A stretch of DNA of 64,000 bases from Chitinophagaceae bacterium C216 (GCA_028485475.2 CP144143.1:2542001-2606000); one strand, 5' to 3'; numbered from the stretch's first letter, positions 36,234-45,485 are shown. Numbers and translations are program-made. The notes: generated by a model from the sequence alone, not told the origin.

Positions 36234-39200
36234 TTATGCAGTAACCAATTCTTTTGTCTCAGATAGCTCATCCTCTTCTTTCAGCAGCTCTTCAAACTCC
36301 CGGTTTTTCTTATTAGCAGACATATAGCTGTATATGGCCGGCAGTACATATAATGTAAGAATTAAAGAGAAGGTGATACCCCCTACAATTACGATTCCCA
36401 AAGGTATGCGACTGGTAGCTGCCGCTCCTAATGACAATGCAATAGGCAAAGCTCCTAAAGCCATCGCCATACTAGTCATCAAAATAGGACGCAAACGCTG
36501 GCAGGCAGCAAAAACCACTGCCTGTGGCTTCGACATGCCGCGCCTCCGGCTTTGATTAGCAAACTCCACAATAAGAATACCGTTCTTCGTAACCAAACCG
36601 ATAAGCATAATCATACCTATCTGTGAGAAGATGTTCAGTGTTTGGCCGAATATCCATAAGGATAGTAAGGCACCTGCCAATGCCAATGGCACCGTAATCA
36701 TAATAATAAACGGATCTATAAAGCTTTCAAACTGGGCGGCAAGCACTAGATAAATGAGCCCTAAAGCTAGCAAAAAGGCAAATGCCGTATTACTACTACT
36801 TTCTTCAAAATCTCTTGCCGATCCCGTAAGTGATGTGGTGAAGCTTTCATCCAATACTTGATTGGCAATACGCCTCATTTCCTTAACGCCATCGCCTACC
36901 GTATAACCTTCAGCCAAATTAGCCGATATAGTTGCCGATTTATATCTGTTATAGTGATAAATTGTAGGTGGTGTAGTAGACTCTTCCACCGTAGTGATGT
37001 TATCCAAACTAATCAATTGTCCGGATTTATTACGTACAAATATTTTCTTGAGATCATCAGGATCATTTCGATCCAACCGATCTACCTGTGCAATTACCTG
37101 ATACTGCTTTCCACTTCTGGTAAAATATCCCAACCGCTGATTACTGTATGCCGTTTGTAACGCTTGTGAAACATCTGCAACGGATACGCCTAGCTGTGCA
37201 GCTTTAAGTCTATCAATACGTACTCTTAGTTCAGGTTTATTGAACTTAAGATCGGCATCTACTTGTTGCAGTATATCGCTCTTATTAGCTTCCTCCAGAA
37301 ACTTAGGCAACACTTCGGCCAGTTTATCGAAGTTGTTATTCTGAATTACAAACTGTACAGCCTGCCCCCCACGTCTGTTTACCTGAATAGTCTGATCCTG
37401 TATCGCAAATGCCCTAGCCTCTGTAAATTTAGAAACATGGCGGTTCACATATTCTACAATTTCTTTTTGAGAGCGCTCCCGCTCGGTAGGAGGCACCAGC
37501 CTTACGCGTACAAACCCAGAATTTGCATTTCCGCTTTGCCTAGACCCTGCCAGAGAAAGTACGATTTCATGTTCAGGAACCGAATCCATTATGAATTTTG
37601 ACACCTTATCGATATACCGGTCCATAGCATAGAACGAAGTACCTTCCGGCGCCGACAAACTGAGCCTAAACTGACTCTTATCTTCCAGGGGTGCTAGCTC
37701 AGACTGAATATTGGTTCCAATAAAGTAAATAATACCAAAACACACTAGTACAATCACCCATGCCATCCACCTCACTTTCATGAACGCTTTCAGCGTACGT
37801 TCATAAAGTTTTTCCATACCCAGAAAAAAGGGTTCTGTTTTTCTATAGAACCATGAATGATCATGTACATTTTTCTTCGCAACAAATACATTCAGCACCG
37901 GCGTTAGGGTCAAGGATACAAAAGCTGATATTAGTACCGCTCCTGCCACTACAATACCAAATTCACGGAACAGACGTCCCACAAAACCTTGTAGGAACAC
38001 AATAGGAAGGAACACGATCGCAAGCGTAATAGAAGTAGCAATTACTGCAAAGTAAATTTCTTTGGATCCCTCGAGAGCGGCTCTGCGTTTACTTTTGCCC
38101 TGTTCAAGCTTTTTAAAAATATTCTCTGTAACCACAATACCATCATCCACCACCAAACCTGTGGCCAATACAATGGCAAGCAGCGAAAGCACATTAATGG
38201 TGTACCCCATTATGTACATGATGAAAAAAGCACCAATAAGCGAAACCGGAATATCCAGTAATGGCCTGATGGATAAAATCCAATCGCGGAAAAACAGATA
38301 GATAATAATTATTACCAGGCCAATGGCAATGAATAAAGTTTCTTCTACTTCTTTAATAGATGTCTTAATATAAGTAGTCTGATCGAGGGCAATTTTCAAG
38401 GTAATATCCGAAGGTACCTCTTTCTTTATCTCTTCTAGGCGTTTGTAAAACTCATTTGATATGGAAACATAATTCGCTCCTGGCTGAGGAATGACAGCTA
38501 ATGCAATCATTGGTACGGCACTCTCCTTCAACTGCGACTCTTCATTTTCAGGACCCAGCACTACTTTCGCTACATCCTTAATACGTATGTCTGCACCGTT
38601 TTCATTTCTTATGATTACATTCTCGAACTCTTCTTCCGTATCTAAACGTCCAAAGGTTCGTATGCTCAACTCGGTATTTTCTCCTGTAAGTTTTCCAGAA
38701 GGCAACTCTACATTTTCACGCTGCAAAGCGGCCTGAATATCTCCTGTAGTTACTTTCAGTGCGGCCATTCTATTAGGATCGAGCCATAACCGCATAGCAA
38801 ACCGCTTTTCACCCCATGTATCAATACTACTTACTCCAGGAATAGTTTGAAGACGATCTACCAACACATTCGTGGCATACTCACTCAGCTCCATAGGGTT
38901 TTTGGTATCACTCTGCACAGTCATGGCCAGGATAGGCTCGGCACTGGCATCAGCCTTACTCACTGAAGAAGGAGCTTCTAAATCAGGAGGTAAGCTTCTT
39001 TGTGCAGCCGCTACTTTATCGCGCACATCATTAGCGGCAGCTTCCAGATCTACTCCTACTTCAAATTCAACATTGATATTACTGACACCATTACTACTGA
39101 TAGAAGTGATATTTCTGATACCCGGAATACCGTTGATAGCATCCTCGAGCGGCTCTGTTATCTGAGATTCGATAATATCAGCATTGGCGCCTGCATAAGT

Positions 39201-39347
39201 AGTACGTACGCTGATATTGGGAGGATCGATAGCAGGATAATCCCGAACTCCCAGAAACTTAAACGAGATGATACCAAATACAATAATGATGATATTCATC
39301 ACTATTGCCAGAACCGGTCTCTTTAAACTTAATTCAGAAATATTCAT
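36234..39347 (-). CDS. RND efflux pump, AcrB/HAE1-like permease
   Basis: 1037-residue inner membrane proton-driven exporter with 12 membrane helices and two large periplasmic loops. The proton-relay acidic pair appears in GLVVDDGIVVTENIF in TM4 (about residues 405-415) and the relay Lys in IGLVTKNGILIVEFAN in TM10 (about 940). These belong to the multidrug (HAE1) class, not to the heavy-metal (CusA) class, which has a different TM4 motif. Full length, no frameshift. Middle gene of adaptor-pump-TolC; 84 bp after the adaptor. Substrate cannot be told. Confidence 0.94.
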   Translation of the reverse strand: MNISELSLKRPVLAIVMNIIIIVFGIISFKFLGVRDYPAIDPPNISVRTTYAGANADIIESQITEPLEDAINGIPGIRNITSISSNGVSNINVEFEVGVDLEAAANDVRDKVAAAQRSLPPDLEAPSSVSKADASAEPILAMTVQSDTKNPMELSEYATNVLVDRLQTIPGVSSIDTWGEKRFAMRLWLDPNRMAALKVTTGDIQAALQRENVELPSGKLTGENTELSIRTFGRLDTEEEFENVIIRNENGADIRIKDVAKVVLGPENEESQLKESAVPMIALAVIPQPGANYVSISNEFYKRLEEIKKEVPSDITLKIALDQTTYIKTSIKEVEETLFIAIGLVIIIIYLFFRDWILSIRPLLDIPVSLIGAFFIMYIMGYTINVLSLLAIVLATGLVVDDGIVVTENIFKKLEQGKSKRRAALEGSKEIYFAVIATSITLAIVFLPIVFLQGFVGRLFREFGIVVAGAVLISAFVSLTLTPVLNVFVAKKNVHDHSWFYRKTEPFFLGMEKLYERTLKAFMKVRWMAWVIVLVCFGIIYFIGTNIQSELAPLEDKSQFRLSLSAPEGTSFYAMDRYIDKVSKFIMDSVPEHEIVLSLAGSRQSGNANSGFVRVRLVPPTERERSQKEIVEYVNRHVSKFTEARAFAIQDQTIQVNRRGGQAVQFVIQNNNFDKLAEVLPKFLEEANKSDILQQVDADLKFNKPELRVRIDRLKAAQLGVSVADVSQALQTAYSNQRLGYFTRSGKQYQVIAQVDRLDRNDPDDLKKIFVRNKSGQLISLDNITTVEESTTPPTIYHYNRYKSATISANLAEGYTVGDGVKEMRRIANQVLDESFTTSLTGSARDFEESSSNTAFAFLLALGLIYLVLAAQFESFIDPFIIMITVPLALAGALLSLWIFGQTLNIFSQIGMIMLIGLVTKNGILIVEFANQSRRRGMSKPQAVVFAACQRLRPILMTSMAMALGALPIALSLGAAATSRIPLGIVIVGGITFSLILTLYVLPAIYSYMSANKKNREFEELLKEEDELSETKELVTA

Positions 39348-39431
39348 TAAAAAATCTCCCGCTTCGGCTATTTACAAATAAAAAAACGATATATGACAAG
39401 CTATTGGGGAAACCGCTTTCTGTCGATTCCT

Positions 39432-40490
39432 CTAATATACAATCCTTCCTATCTCAATCTTCGAGTCAGGCTTGGTGCTCATGACACCAGATACTACAAT
39501 CGTATCCCCTTCTTTTAGGCCTCTCTCCACAGCCACTCTGGCCGAATCCCGTCCGCTCAGTTCCACTTCGGTAAATACAGCTTTACCCTCACGGTACACA
39601 ATTACCTGCTTTCCTTTTATCGTAGGAATAACTGCTTGTGATGGCACAAAAATTACATTTCGCGGAGCGAGCTCAATTCTAATTTTAGCAAAAGCGCCCG
39701 GTACTAATCCTGCAGTGTTGCCAACTATTTTCGCGCGCACGTCCAGCGTTCTGCTATTCAGTGTTACATTTGCAGATGTTGCATATATCTTTGCCGTATA
39801 GGTTTCACTACTTCCCTGAACGGTAAAATGTACCATCTGCCCGTTTTCGATATTACCAATATATTTTTCAGGAATAGAAAAATCGAGCTTTAATTCTTCT
39901 ACCTGATTGATAGTGGCGATTACCGTGGACGGCGTTACATAAGTACCAGGACTAATATTCTTTAAACCGATTTTTCCACTGAAAGGTGCACGCACTTCTG
40001 TTTTCTGAATATCGGTTTTCACTACATCAATATCGGCCTGAATATTATTCAGATTTAACAATACGGCATCATAATCGCTTCGGCTAATAGCCTGAATTTT
40101 TAATAATTGTGCAGCCCGTTCTTCATTGGATTGGGCTATTGCCAGCTGCGACTGCAGTTTTTTGAGCTGAGCCTGCAAGTCACCATCATAAATCTTGGCC
40201 AGTAAAGTACCTTTCGACACCACTTTACCTTCGGCAATATTGAGTTGCACAATGCGGCCTGAAACCTCCGGATGTATTTCGGTTGCCTCATTGGCGACAA
40301 TCGTACCCGGCACTTCGATTATTTCCGCATACGGTGCTACTTTAGCAATATAGCCATCCAGTTTTGACGCAGCACGTTTTCCGTTATTATTCCCTCCCTT
40401 TGCATTGTTTTGCTTCTGTCCACAAGCAGCAAACAGCAGGCAAACAATTGCTAGTAATATTCCGTTTTTGTTTAAAAAAATCAGTAGCAT
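39432..40490 (-). CDS. RND efflux periplasmic adaptor (membrane fusion) lipoprotein
   Basis: 352 residues; lipoprotein signal with lipobox LLFAAC at about residue 23. Domains in order: split biotinyl-lipoyl domain (EVSGRIVQLNIAEGKVVSKG near 75, and VRAPFSGKIGLKNISPGTYV near 160), an alpha-hairpin between them (LQAQLKKLQSQLAIAQSN...), a beta-barrel (LDFSIPEKYIGNI) and a membrane-proximal domain (GLKEGDTIVVSGV near 325). First gene of the three-gene efflux operon. No local regulator gene is seen. Confidence 0.93.
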   Translation of the reverse strand: MLLIFLNKNGILLAIVCLLFAACGQKQNNAKGGNNNGKRAASKLDGYIAKVAPYAEIIEVPGTIVANEATEIHPEVSGRIVQLNIAEGKVVSKGTLLAKIYDGDLQAQLKKLQSQLAIAQSNEERAAQLLKIQAISRSDYDAVLLNLNNIQADIDVVKTDIQKTEVRAPFSGKIGLKNISPGTYVTPSTVIATINQVEELKLDFSIPEKYIGNIENGQMVHFTVQGSSETYTAKIYATSANVTLNSRTLDVRAKIVGNTAGLVPGAFAKIRIELAPRNVIFVPSQAVIPTIKGKQVIVYREGKAVFTEVELSGRDSARVAVERGLKEGDTIVVSGVMSTKPDSKIEIGRIVY

Positions 40491-40573
40491 TCAAAATCGT
40501 TAATCTAAATGAATAAGCAGATGATGTTATTATGAGACGTTCAAATCTACAAAACCTTTTGTTTTTACCTGAC

Positions 40574-41710
40574 TTACTCATGGGGAGTTTTGGCAACTAC
40601 AGATAAATTATGCTTTATCTTATTTGCCTTATGAAGCAAATCGGCCTTTTCTTTACTGATGATGGTTACATGCCCCATCTTTCTACCAGGCTTAGTATTT
40701 TTCTTACCATAGATATGAAAAAATGCATTTTCCAACTTTAACATTTCCTCCAACCCCTCATAATGAGCTTCTCCGCTGTGCCCTTCCGCTCCCAATATAT
40801 TTTGCATGAGCGAAGGCATGATAGCATCGGTACAACCCAACGGATAATCGAGCATAATTCTCCACAGCATATCAAACTGCGAGCTGTAATGTGCCTCGAT
40901 AGTATGATGGCCGCTGTTATGTACCCGGGGGGCCGTTTCATTTACCAACACATCGCCCGAAGGCGTAACAAACATTTCTACTGCAAAAAGACCGGCAGAT
41001 TGAAAGTTTTTCACTGTGGTAAGAGCAGTTGCTTCGGCTTTAAAATAAACTTCTTGACTCAGCTCTGCCGGACAAAGCTGATAACTCAACAGGTTTAGCA
41101 CATCGTCAAAAACCATTTCCACCGGCGGATACATGGCTATTTTTCCATCATTAGCTACCGCCACCATAAGTGCTATTTCTTTTTCGATAGCCACTTTTTT
41201 CTCCAATACGCTTTCTGCATCAAACCCCTTCTCTATATCAGATTCATTCTCAATTATTTGAACCCCTCTGCCATCGTACCCTCCTTGCCCCAGTTTGTGT
41301 ACTGCTGGCAGCAAGTGCACGTGTTGTCTTAATTCTTCCAAATTTTGCGTTACGACAAATTCTGACGTAGGGATGTTATAATCAGCGTAATATTGTTTCT
41401 GACGAACTTTATTACAAATAATGCGCAATACCTGAGGTTTCGGAAAAATTCGTTTTCCTTCTTTTTCCAATTGCTCAAGCGCGTCAATGTTTACATTTTC
41501 AATCTCTATAGTGAGGGCATCTAAATTTTTTCCAAAATTGTAAACATCATCATACCGGGTGATATCCCCTTTTGTAAAATGATGACATAAATGAGCTGCA
41601 GGACATTCAGCATCATTTTCCAATACATATGTTTCAACGGGATAATTGGCTGCCGCCTGTAACAACATTCTGCCTAATTGTCCTCCCCCTAAGATTCCGA
41701 TTTTTCGCAT
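40574..41710 (-). CDS. purK: 5-(carboxyamino)imidazole ribonucleotide synthase PurK
   Basis: ATP-grasp ligase carboxylating AIR to N5-CAIR in purine synthesis. 378 residues from ATG 41710: MRKIGILGGGQLGRML is the typical N-terminus, HKLGQGGYDGRGVQII near residue 150 is the ATP-grasp loop, and NETAPRVHNSGHHTIEA near 265 is the C-terminal metal/ATP motif. TATCTTTG-CGAC-ATG shows a -7 box 4 nt from the start, so the mRNA is predicted leaderless; codons before 41710 lie upstream of this box and are not translated. purE is not adjacent. Confidence 0.95.
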   Translation of the reverse strand: MRKIGILGGGQLGRMLLQAAANYPVETYVLENDAECPAAHLCHHFTKGDITRYDDVYNFGKNLDALTIEIENVNIDALEQLEKEGKRIFPKPQVLRIICNKVRQKQYYADYNIPTSEFVVTQNLEELRQHVHLLPAVHKLGQGGYDGRGVQIIENESDIEKGFDAESVLEKKVAIEKEIALMVAVANDGKIAMYPPVEMVFDDVLNLLSYQLCPAELSQEVYFKAEATALTTVKNFQSAGLFAVEMFVTPSGDVLVNETAPRVHNSGHHTIEAHYSSQFDMLWRIMLDYPLGCTDAIMPSLMQNILGAEGHSGEAHYEGLEEMLKLENAFFHIYGKKNTKPGRKMGHVTIISKEKADLLHKANKIKHNLSVVAKTPHE

Positions 41711-41714
41711 GTCG

Positions 41715-41722
41715 CAAAGATA
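41715..41722 (-). promoter_or_regulatory. -7 box TATCTTTG for purK
   Basis: An exact TAnnTTTG match, 4 nt before the purK ATG. It fixes the start codon choice. Confidence 0.5.
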
Positions 41723-41790
41723 GGTAAGGGTGTCATATGCACCTTTCAGTTTATAACATTTAGTTATGGAAATTTTCAACTCTTATATTC

Positions 41791-41798
41791 TAAATTTG
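41791..41798 (+). promoter_or_regulatory. -7 box TAAATTTG for the L,D-transpeptidase gene
   Basis: An exact TAnnTTTG match, 75 nt before ATG 41874. A start at 41766 would lie upstream of the transcript, so the later ATG is preferred. Confidence 0.45.
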
Positions 41799-41873
41799 TA
41801 CATATTATTCAAAACATTGCATAAAATCGTAAATATTTCATTTTCTTCGCAGTACCACAGGCAATCTTTTTTG

Positions 41874-43049
41874 ATGATGAAAAAGTTTATTTGGACAGTA
41901 ATCCTTCTGATTGGTTTTGTTTCATTACAAGCTCAGACCTCCACTTTTGACGTCTCCACCTCTTCTTTCTTAACTTATCAACTGGGATTTCAGCGACCAC
42001 GAGAATCCTTTGCCAGAAAAGAAGCTGCTTTAAAAGCTCTCTTTGCTGCCAAAAACCTAATTTGGCCGGCCAGATATCTGTACATACGTTCGTTTAAGTA
42101 TGACAGTCAGCTAGAGGTATGGGCTAAAAACAAACTGGAAGAGCCCTATAAGCTTGTTAAGATATACAAGGTGTGTGCTCTTGTAGGAACACTAGGACCT
42201 AAAAGATTTGAAGGCGACTATCAGGTTCCGGAAGGATTCTATCATATCAGTGGTTTTAATCCAAACAGCAATTATTACTTATCCCTTCGGTTAAATTATC
42301 CTAATGCATCTGACCGTGTATTAAGCGACCCGGTAAGACCTGGAGGCGATATCTATATCCATGGAGGTTGCTCCACTGTGGGTTGTATCCCCATCAAGGA
42401 TGACCAGATCGGGGAATTGTATGTGATGACCGCCAGCAGTAAAGCTGCAGGACTGGACTTTATCCCAGTACATATTTTTCCTGTGAAATTTGATGTGCAG
42501 AAAAGTTACGAATACATCAACACGCTCACTAAAGACAACCCGCAATTAAAAGCATTTGCCTCTAAATTGGAAGATGCTTTTGATTATTTCGAAACATATA
42601 AACAGGTGCCGGTGGTGATGATTAGAGACGATGGAGAATATGTTATTAAAGACGCCCTTCCCAAAACACCTAAGTTTCAACCTAAGGTGCGCCCCACCAG
42701 TAATCACAAACCTACTGTGCGTAAAATTGACTTCTTACCTACTTCAGTGGCTAAATGGCCTGAGTACCCGGGTGGTGCTGCTGCTTTTTCTGAGTATCTG
42801 AAAGAGCTTAGCAAAGAAATGGAAAAAGTACTTCCCGATGATGTTACTAGAGCCTTTGCTCAGGTAGAATTCATTATCGATACTGATGGCTCTGCCGTAA
42901 ACTTTAAAGTACTGAAAGGAGTGGATGACTACTTCAATGCGGTGTTGGTAGAGAAAATGGAACAAATGCCTAAATGGTCTCCAGCTATTTACCAGGGCAA
43001 ACCGGCAGCCAAAAAAATGGTACAAAGCATTCAAGTGGGACAGGAATAA
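41874..43049 (+). CDS. YafK-type L,D-transpeptidase domain fused to a TonB C-terminal domain
   Basis: 391 residues, signal peptide MMKKFIWTVILLIGFVSLQA. Residues about 60-215 form an L,D-transpeptidase fold of the YafK/DpaA branch: PEGFYHISGFNPNSNYYLS and, near 162-173, HGGCSTVGCIPI with the catalytic Cys, followed by DDQIGELY. E. coli YafK cuts peptidoglycan-lipoprotein links. The C-terminal 90 residues (QVEFIIDTDGSAVNFKVLKG, then KMEQMPKWSPAIYQGKPA) match the TonB C-terminal domain used in Bacteroidota energy transducers and envelope proteins. The fusion suggests an enzyme held near outer membrane partners (inference). An ATG at 41766 would add residues lacking a signal-peptide pattern. Confidence 0.85.
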   Translation: MMKKFIWTVILLIGFVSLQAQTSTFDVSTSSFLTYQLGFQRPRESFARKEAALKALFAAKNLIWPARYLYIRSFKYDSQLEVWAKNKLEEPYKLVKIYKVCALVGTLGPKRFEGDYQVPEGFYHISGFNPNSNYYLSLRLNYPNASDRVLSDPVRPGGDIYIHGGCSTVGCIPIKDDQIGELYVMTASSKAAGLDFIPVHIFPVKFDVQKSYEYINTLTKDNPQLKAFASKLEDAFDYFETYKQVPVVMIRDDGEYVIKDALPKTPKFQPKVRPTSNHKPTVRKIDFLPTSVAKWPEYPGGAAAFSEYLKELSKEMEKVLPDDVTRAFAQVEFIIDTDGSAVNFKVLKGVDDYFNAVLVEKMEQMPKWSPAIYQGKPAAKKMVQSIQVGQE

Positions 43050-43069
43050 TAGAAATCTATATGATTCTA

Positions 43070-43873
43070 TTACTGTGCTATTTTCTCGAAAATGCTCCTT
43101 AATACCTCAACAGCTTTGTGACCTTCGGGGCCCAAGTTGAGGCTATAATTATTAACGTATAATTCGATGTGCTGACGCATTACTTCCTCACTCATCGTCT
43201 GTGCGTGCTGCTTTACATAATCCGAAACTTGAGGATATCTGTCAAACGCATATTGTAGACTCTTATTGATAAGCGTGTTTACTCTTTGACGCAACTCCTC
43301 TCCCAACGATTCTTTGATAACAATACCCCCCAAAGGAATGGGCACCCCCATTTTTGTCTCCCAATATTCGCCCAAGTCCATTACTTTATGCAAACCTTTT
43401 TGCTGATAAGTAAATCGGTTTTCATGAATAATTACACCTAAATCGGCTTCACCACGCACTACTGCATCTTCGATTTCATGAAACACTTTGAAAGTTTTAT
43501 GAAGCGCCCCCGGATAGGCAAAGCTGAAAAGCAGATGGGCTGTAGTATTGATACCAGGTAACACAACAGTAGCTTTATTTACATCGTCCGTAGAAAACGG
43601 CCTATCGATGCTGCTAATCAGCAATGGTCCAACCCCCTTCCCCAATGCACTACCTGCATCTAACAAACGATACGTAGTAGCTGTTCTGAAATAAGCCGGA
43701 AAACTCAGTTTGGTAATATCCAGCTTCCCCTCCAATGCCCACTGATTAAGCGTTTCCACATCTTCTAATACTGGCTCAAACTTTATATCTCCCGTATCTA
43801 TTTTACCATTTACCAGTGCATCGAAAATAAAAGTATCGTTCGGACAGGGAGAAAAACCTATTGATATTGTCAT
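43070..43873 (-). CDS. mqnD: 1,4-dihydroxy-6-naphthoate synthase MqnD
   Basis: 267-residue enzyme of the futalosine route to menaquinone, turning cyclic de-hypoxanthine futalosine into 1,4-dihydroxy-6-naphthoate. It has the periplasmic-binding-protein-like fold of the MqnA/MqnD family; ISIGFSPCPNDTFIFDALVN at the N-terminus and KLSFPAYF near residue 55 are typical of MqnD. The gene follows mqnB by 29 bp on the same strand. A TAATTTTG box lies 7 nt before the ATG, so it may also have its own promoter. Confidence 0.93.
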   Translation of the reverse strand: MTISIGFSPCPNDTFIFDALVNGKIDTGDIKFEPVLEDVETLNQWALEGKLDITKLSFPAYFRTATTYRLLDAGSALGKGVGPLLISSIDRPFSTDDVNKATVVLPGINTTAHLLFSFAYPGALHKTFKVFHEIEDAVVRGEADLGVIIHENRFTYQQKGLHKVMDLGEYWETKMGVPIPLGGIVIKESLGEELRQRVNTLINKSLQYAFDRYPQVSDYVKQHAQTMSEEVMRQHIELYVNNYSLNLGPEGHKAVEVLRSIFEKIAQ

Positions 43874-43902
43874 CTAATTTCAAAATTAAACATGAACAAA
43901 TA

Positions 43903-44547
43903 CTATATCACTCCATCTTTCAGCACCCCAATAATGCGCACTAACTCCTCATTCAAACGCGCCAATGACATTTTAAAATCCCATTTTTCCTTGTTACGCT
44001 CTCCTACATAATTCGAAACGGCTCGCATTTGCAAAAAGGGGATTTTCTCCAGCTTCGCCACATAATGCAATGCTGCACCCTCCATCGATTCCAGTACAGC
44101 ACCACACTCTTTTAACAATGCAATTCTTTTTTTGTTGGTGGATATTTCATTCACCGTCACGGCTGATACTTGTGGCAAACCGCAACTCTTTAAAAGCTTT
44201 TTATAAGGATTAAACAAACAGCCGTTTATAAAAGGGGGTTGATTCGCCCTCATGAGTCCCAAATCGAACACCGAGCGCCAATGCTGTTGCTCCATCACAC
44301 CCAAATCCGCAATCCCATCCTTTGACACCGCCAATACGGCTCCCAATGGAATGTTTTTATCAAAACTCCCCGCCAAACCTGCTTGGATGATATAGCGGGG
44401 CTTTTTTTGCCACAAAACCTTGGTTAGTGCATAAGTAGCTGATAGCATGCCAATACCTGTAATCAGCACATCAACTTTATTTTTCCTCAAAAAGGATGTA
44501 GAAGCTGCTATTTCAAGCTTTGTAGCAGATAGAACCAGAACATTCAT
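43903..44547 (-). CDS. mqnB: Futalosine hydrolase MqnB
   Basis: Cleaves futalosine to dehypoxanthine futalosine and hypoxanthine. 214 residues from ATG 44547 with a purine-nucleosidase (MTA/SAH nucleosidase-like) fold: VLITGIGMLSATYAL near residue 30, IQAGLAGSFDKNIPLG near 60 and AVLESMEGAALHYVA near 155, where the Glu binds the ribose hydroxyls. Longer upstream frames to 44724 overlap the divergent PTPS gene and are not real. Together with mqnD it shows that this organism uses the futalosine, not the MenFDHCE, pathway. Confidence 0.9.
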   Translation of the reverse strand: MNVLVLSATKLEIAASTSFLRKNKVDVLITGIGMLSATYALTKVLWQKKPRYIIQAGLAGSFDKNIPLGAVLAVSKDGIADLGVMEQQHWRSVFDLGLMRANQPPFINGCLFNPYKKLLKSCGLPQVSAVTVNEISTNKKRIALLKECGAVLESMEGAALHYVAKLEKIPFLQMRAVSNYVGERNKEKWDFKMSLARLNEELVRIIGVLKDGVI

Positions 44548-44589
44548 AAAAAAAATGTTGCAGCAAATGTCGGTATTCTTTCTAAATAT

Positions 44590-44597
44590 TACCTTTG
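44590..44597 (+). promoter_or_regulatory. -7 box TACCTTTG for the first PTPS gene
   Basis: An exact TAnnTTTG match, 4 nt before the ATG at 44602, again predicting a leaderless mRNA. Confidence 0.5.
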
Positions 44598-44601
44598 CGC
44601 G

Positions 44602-45012
44602 ATGGTATATCTGACAAGAAAAGAGCATTTTAATGCCGCCCATCGGCTTTACAATCCGAATTGGGACGAGGAAAGGAATCAGGCGGTTTTTGGCAAATGT
44701 GCCAATCCCAACTGGCATGGGCACAACTACGACCTATACGTTACCGTAAAAGCTCGGCCACATACGGAAACAGGGTTTGTATTTGATGTAAAAAGATTGA
44801 GCACCATTATCAGGGAACATATTATTGAAAAGCTAGACCATAAAAATCTTAATGAAGATGTGGATTTCATGAAAGGCAAAATGTGTAGTACCGAAAATCT
44901 AGCAATCGAAATCTGGAAACAATTGGAACCACACATTCCTGCCGGTGTACAGCTTCACTGCATAAAGCTCTACGAAACTCCCCGCATCTATGTGGAATAT
45001 TTTGGAGAATAA
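44602..45012 (+). CDS. 6-pyruvoyl-tetrahydropterin synthase / QueD family enzyme (copy 1)
   Basis: 136 residues. Zinc ligands are visible in KEHFNAAHRLYNP (His near 14) and WHGHNYDLYV (two His near 40), the catalytic Cys in GKCANPNWHGH, DHKNLNEDV near 80, and Glu in LYETPRIYVEY near 127. The Cys-x5-HGH spacing matches animal PTPS (GKCNNPNGHGH) rather than the Cys-x3-HGH of E. coli QueD. It therefore acts on dihydroneopterin triphosphate, giving either pyruvoyl- or carboxy-tetrahydropterin. It is followed by a paralog and by folE, which makes the substrate. Confidence 0.88.
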   Translation: MVYLTRKEHFNAAHRLYNPNWDEERNQAVFGKCANPNWHGHNYDLYVTVKARPHTETGFVFDVKRLSTIIREHIIEKLDHKNLNEDVDFMKGKMCSTENLAIEIWKQLEPHIPAGVQLHCIKLYETPRIYVEYFGE

Positions 45013-45024
45013 TTTTTTAACCCT

Positions 45025-45036
45025 GAACGTACGTTC
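45025..45036. promoter_or_regulatory. 12-bp perfect palindrome between the PTPS copies
   Basis: GAACGTACGTTC is self-complementary and sits 36 bp before copy 2. It may be an operator; the rest of this 59-bp gap has nothing I can name. Confidence 0.25.
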
Positions 45037-45071
45037 CTGTATATAAAATCGTAAAACAGACTGAATTATTA

Positions 45072-45485
45072 ATGAAAGTATCCGTTTTCAGAGAGGAACA
45101 TTTTAACGCAGCCCACCGCTTATATAATCCGGAATGGGACGAAGCTACCAATACGCAAATTTTTGGGAAATGCGCTTCTCCCAATTATCATGGACATAAT
45201 TACGATATTGTGGTCAAAGTAACCGGAGAGATCGACCCGCAGACGGGATTTGTAGTCAATATAGTAGAGTTAAGCAATATCATTAAGAGAGAAGTAGTAA
45301 GCCGATTTGACCATAAAAACCTTAATTTAGATACAGAAGAATTTAAAAATCTTAATCCTACAGCAGAAAATATCGTTATCGTTATTTATAACCTTATCCG
45401 GCCTCATATAAGTGAGCATCTCGACCTTCAAGTGAGGTTGTATGAAACTCCACGAAACTTTGTAGAATACCCGGCCGGCAGGTAA
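45072..45485 (+). CDS. 6-pyruvoyl-tetrahydropterin synthase / QueD family enzyme (copy 2)
   Basis: 137 residues, paralogous to the gene 59 bp upstream. All active-site elements persist: EEHFNAAHRLYNP, GKCASPNYHGHNYDIVV, RFDHKNLNLDTEEF and LYETPRNFVEYP. The two proteins are similar over the full length but differ in many surface positions, so the duplication is not recent. Both appear catalytically complete. It lies 26 bp before folE and is surely co-transcribed with it. One copy may serve queuosine and the other a pterin cofactor or folate variant; this is an inference. Confidence 0.88.
   Translation: MKVSVFREEHFNAAHRLYNPEWDEATNTQIFGKCASPNYHGHNYDIVVKVTGEIDPQTGFVVNIVELSNIIKREVVSRFDHKNLNLDTEEFKNLNPTAENIVIVIYNLIRPHISEHLDLQVRLYETPRNFVEYPAGR

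Noticed and set aside
43048-43071. AATAGAA/TTCTATT hairpin between the L,D-transpeptidase gene and mqnD
   Set aside because: Only 7 bp, AT-rich and without a T-run; too weak to call a terminator.
44548-44724. Longer N-terminus for mqnB
   Set aside because: It would overlap the divergent PTPS gene in antisense; the conserved fold starts at ATG 44547.
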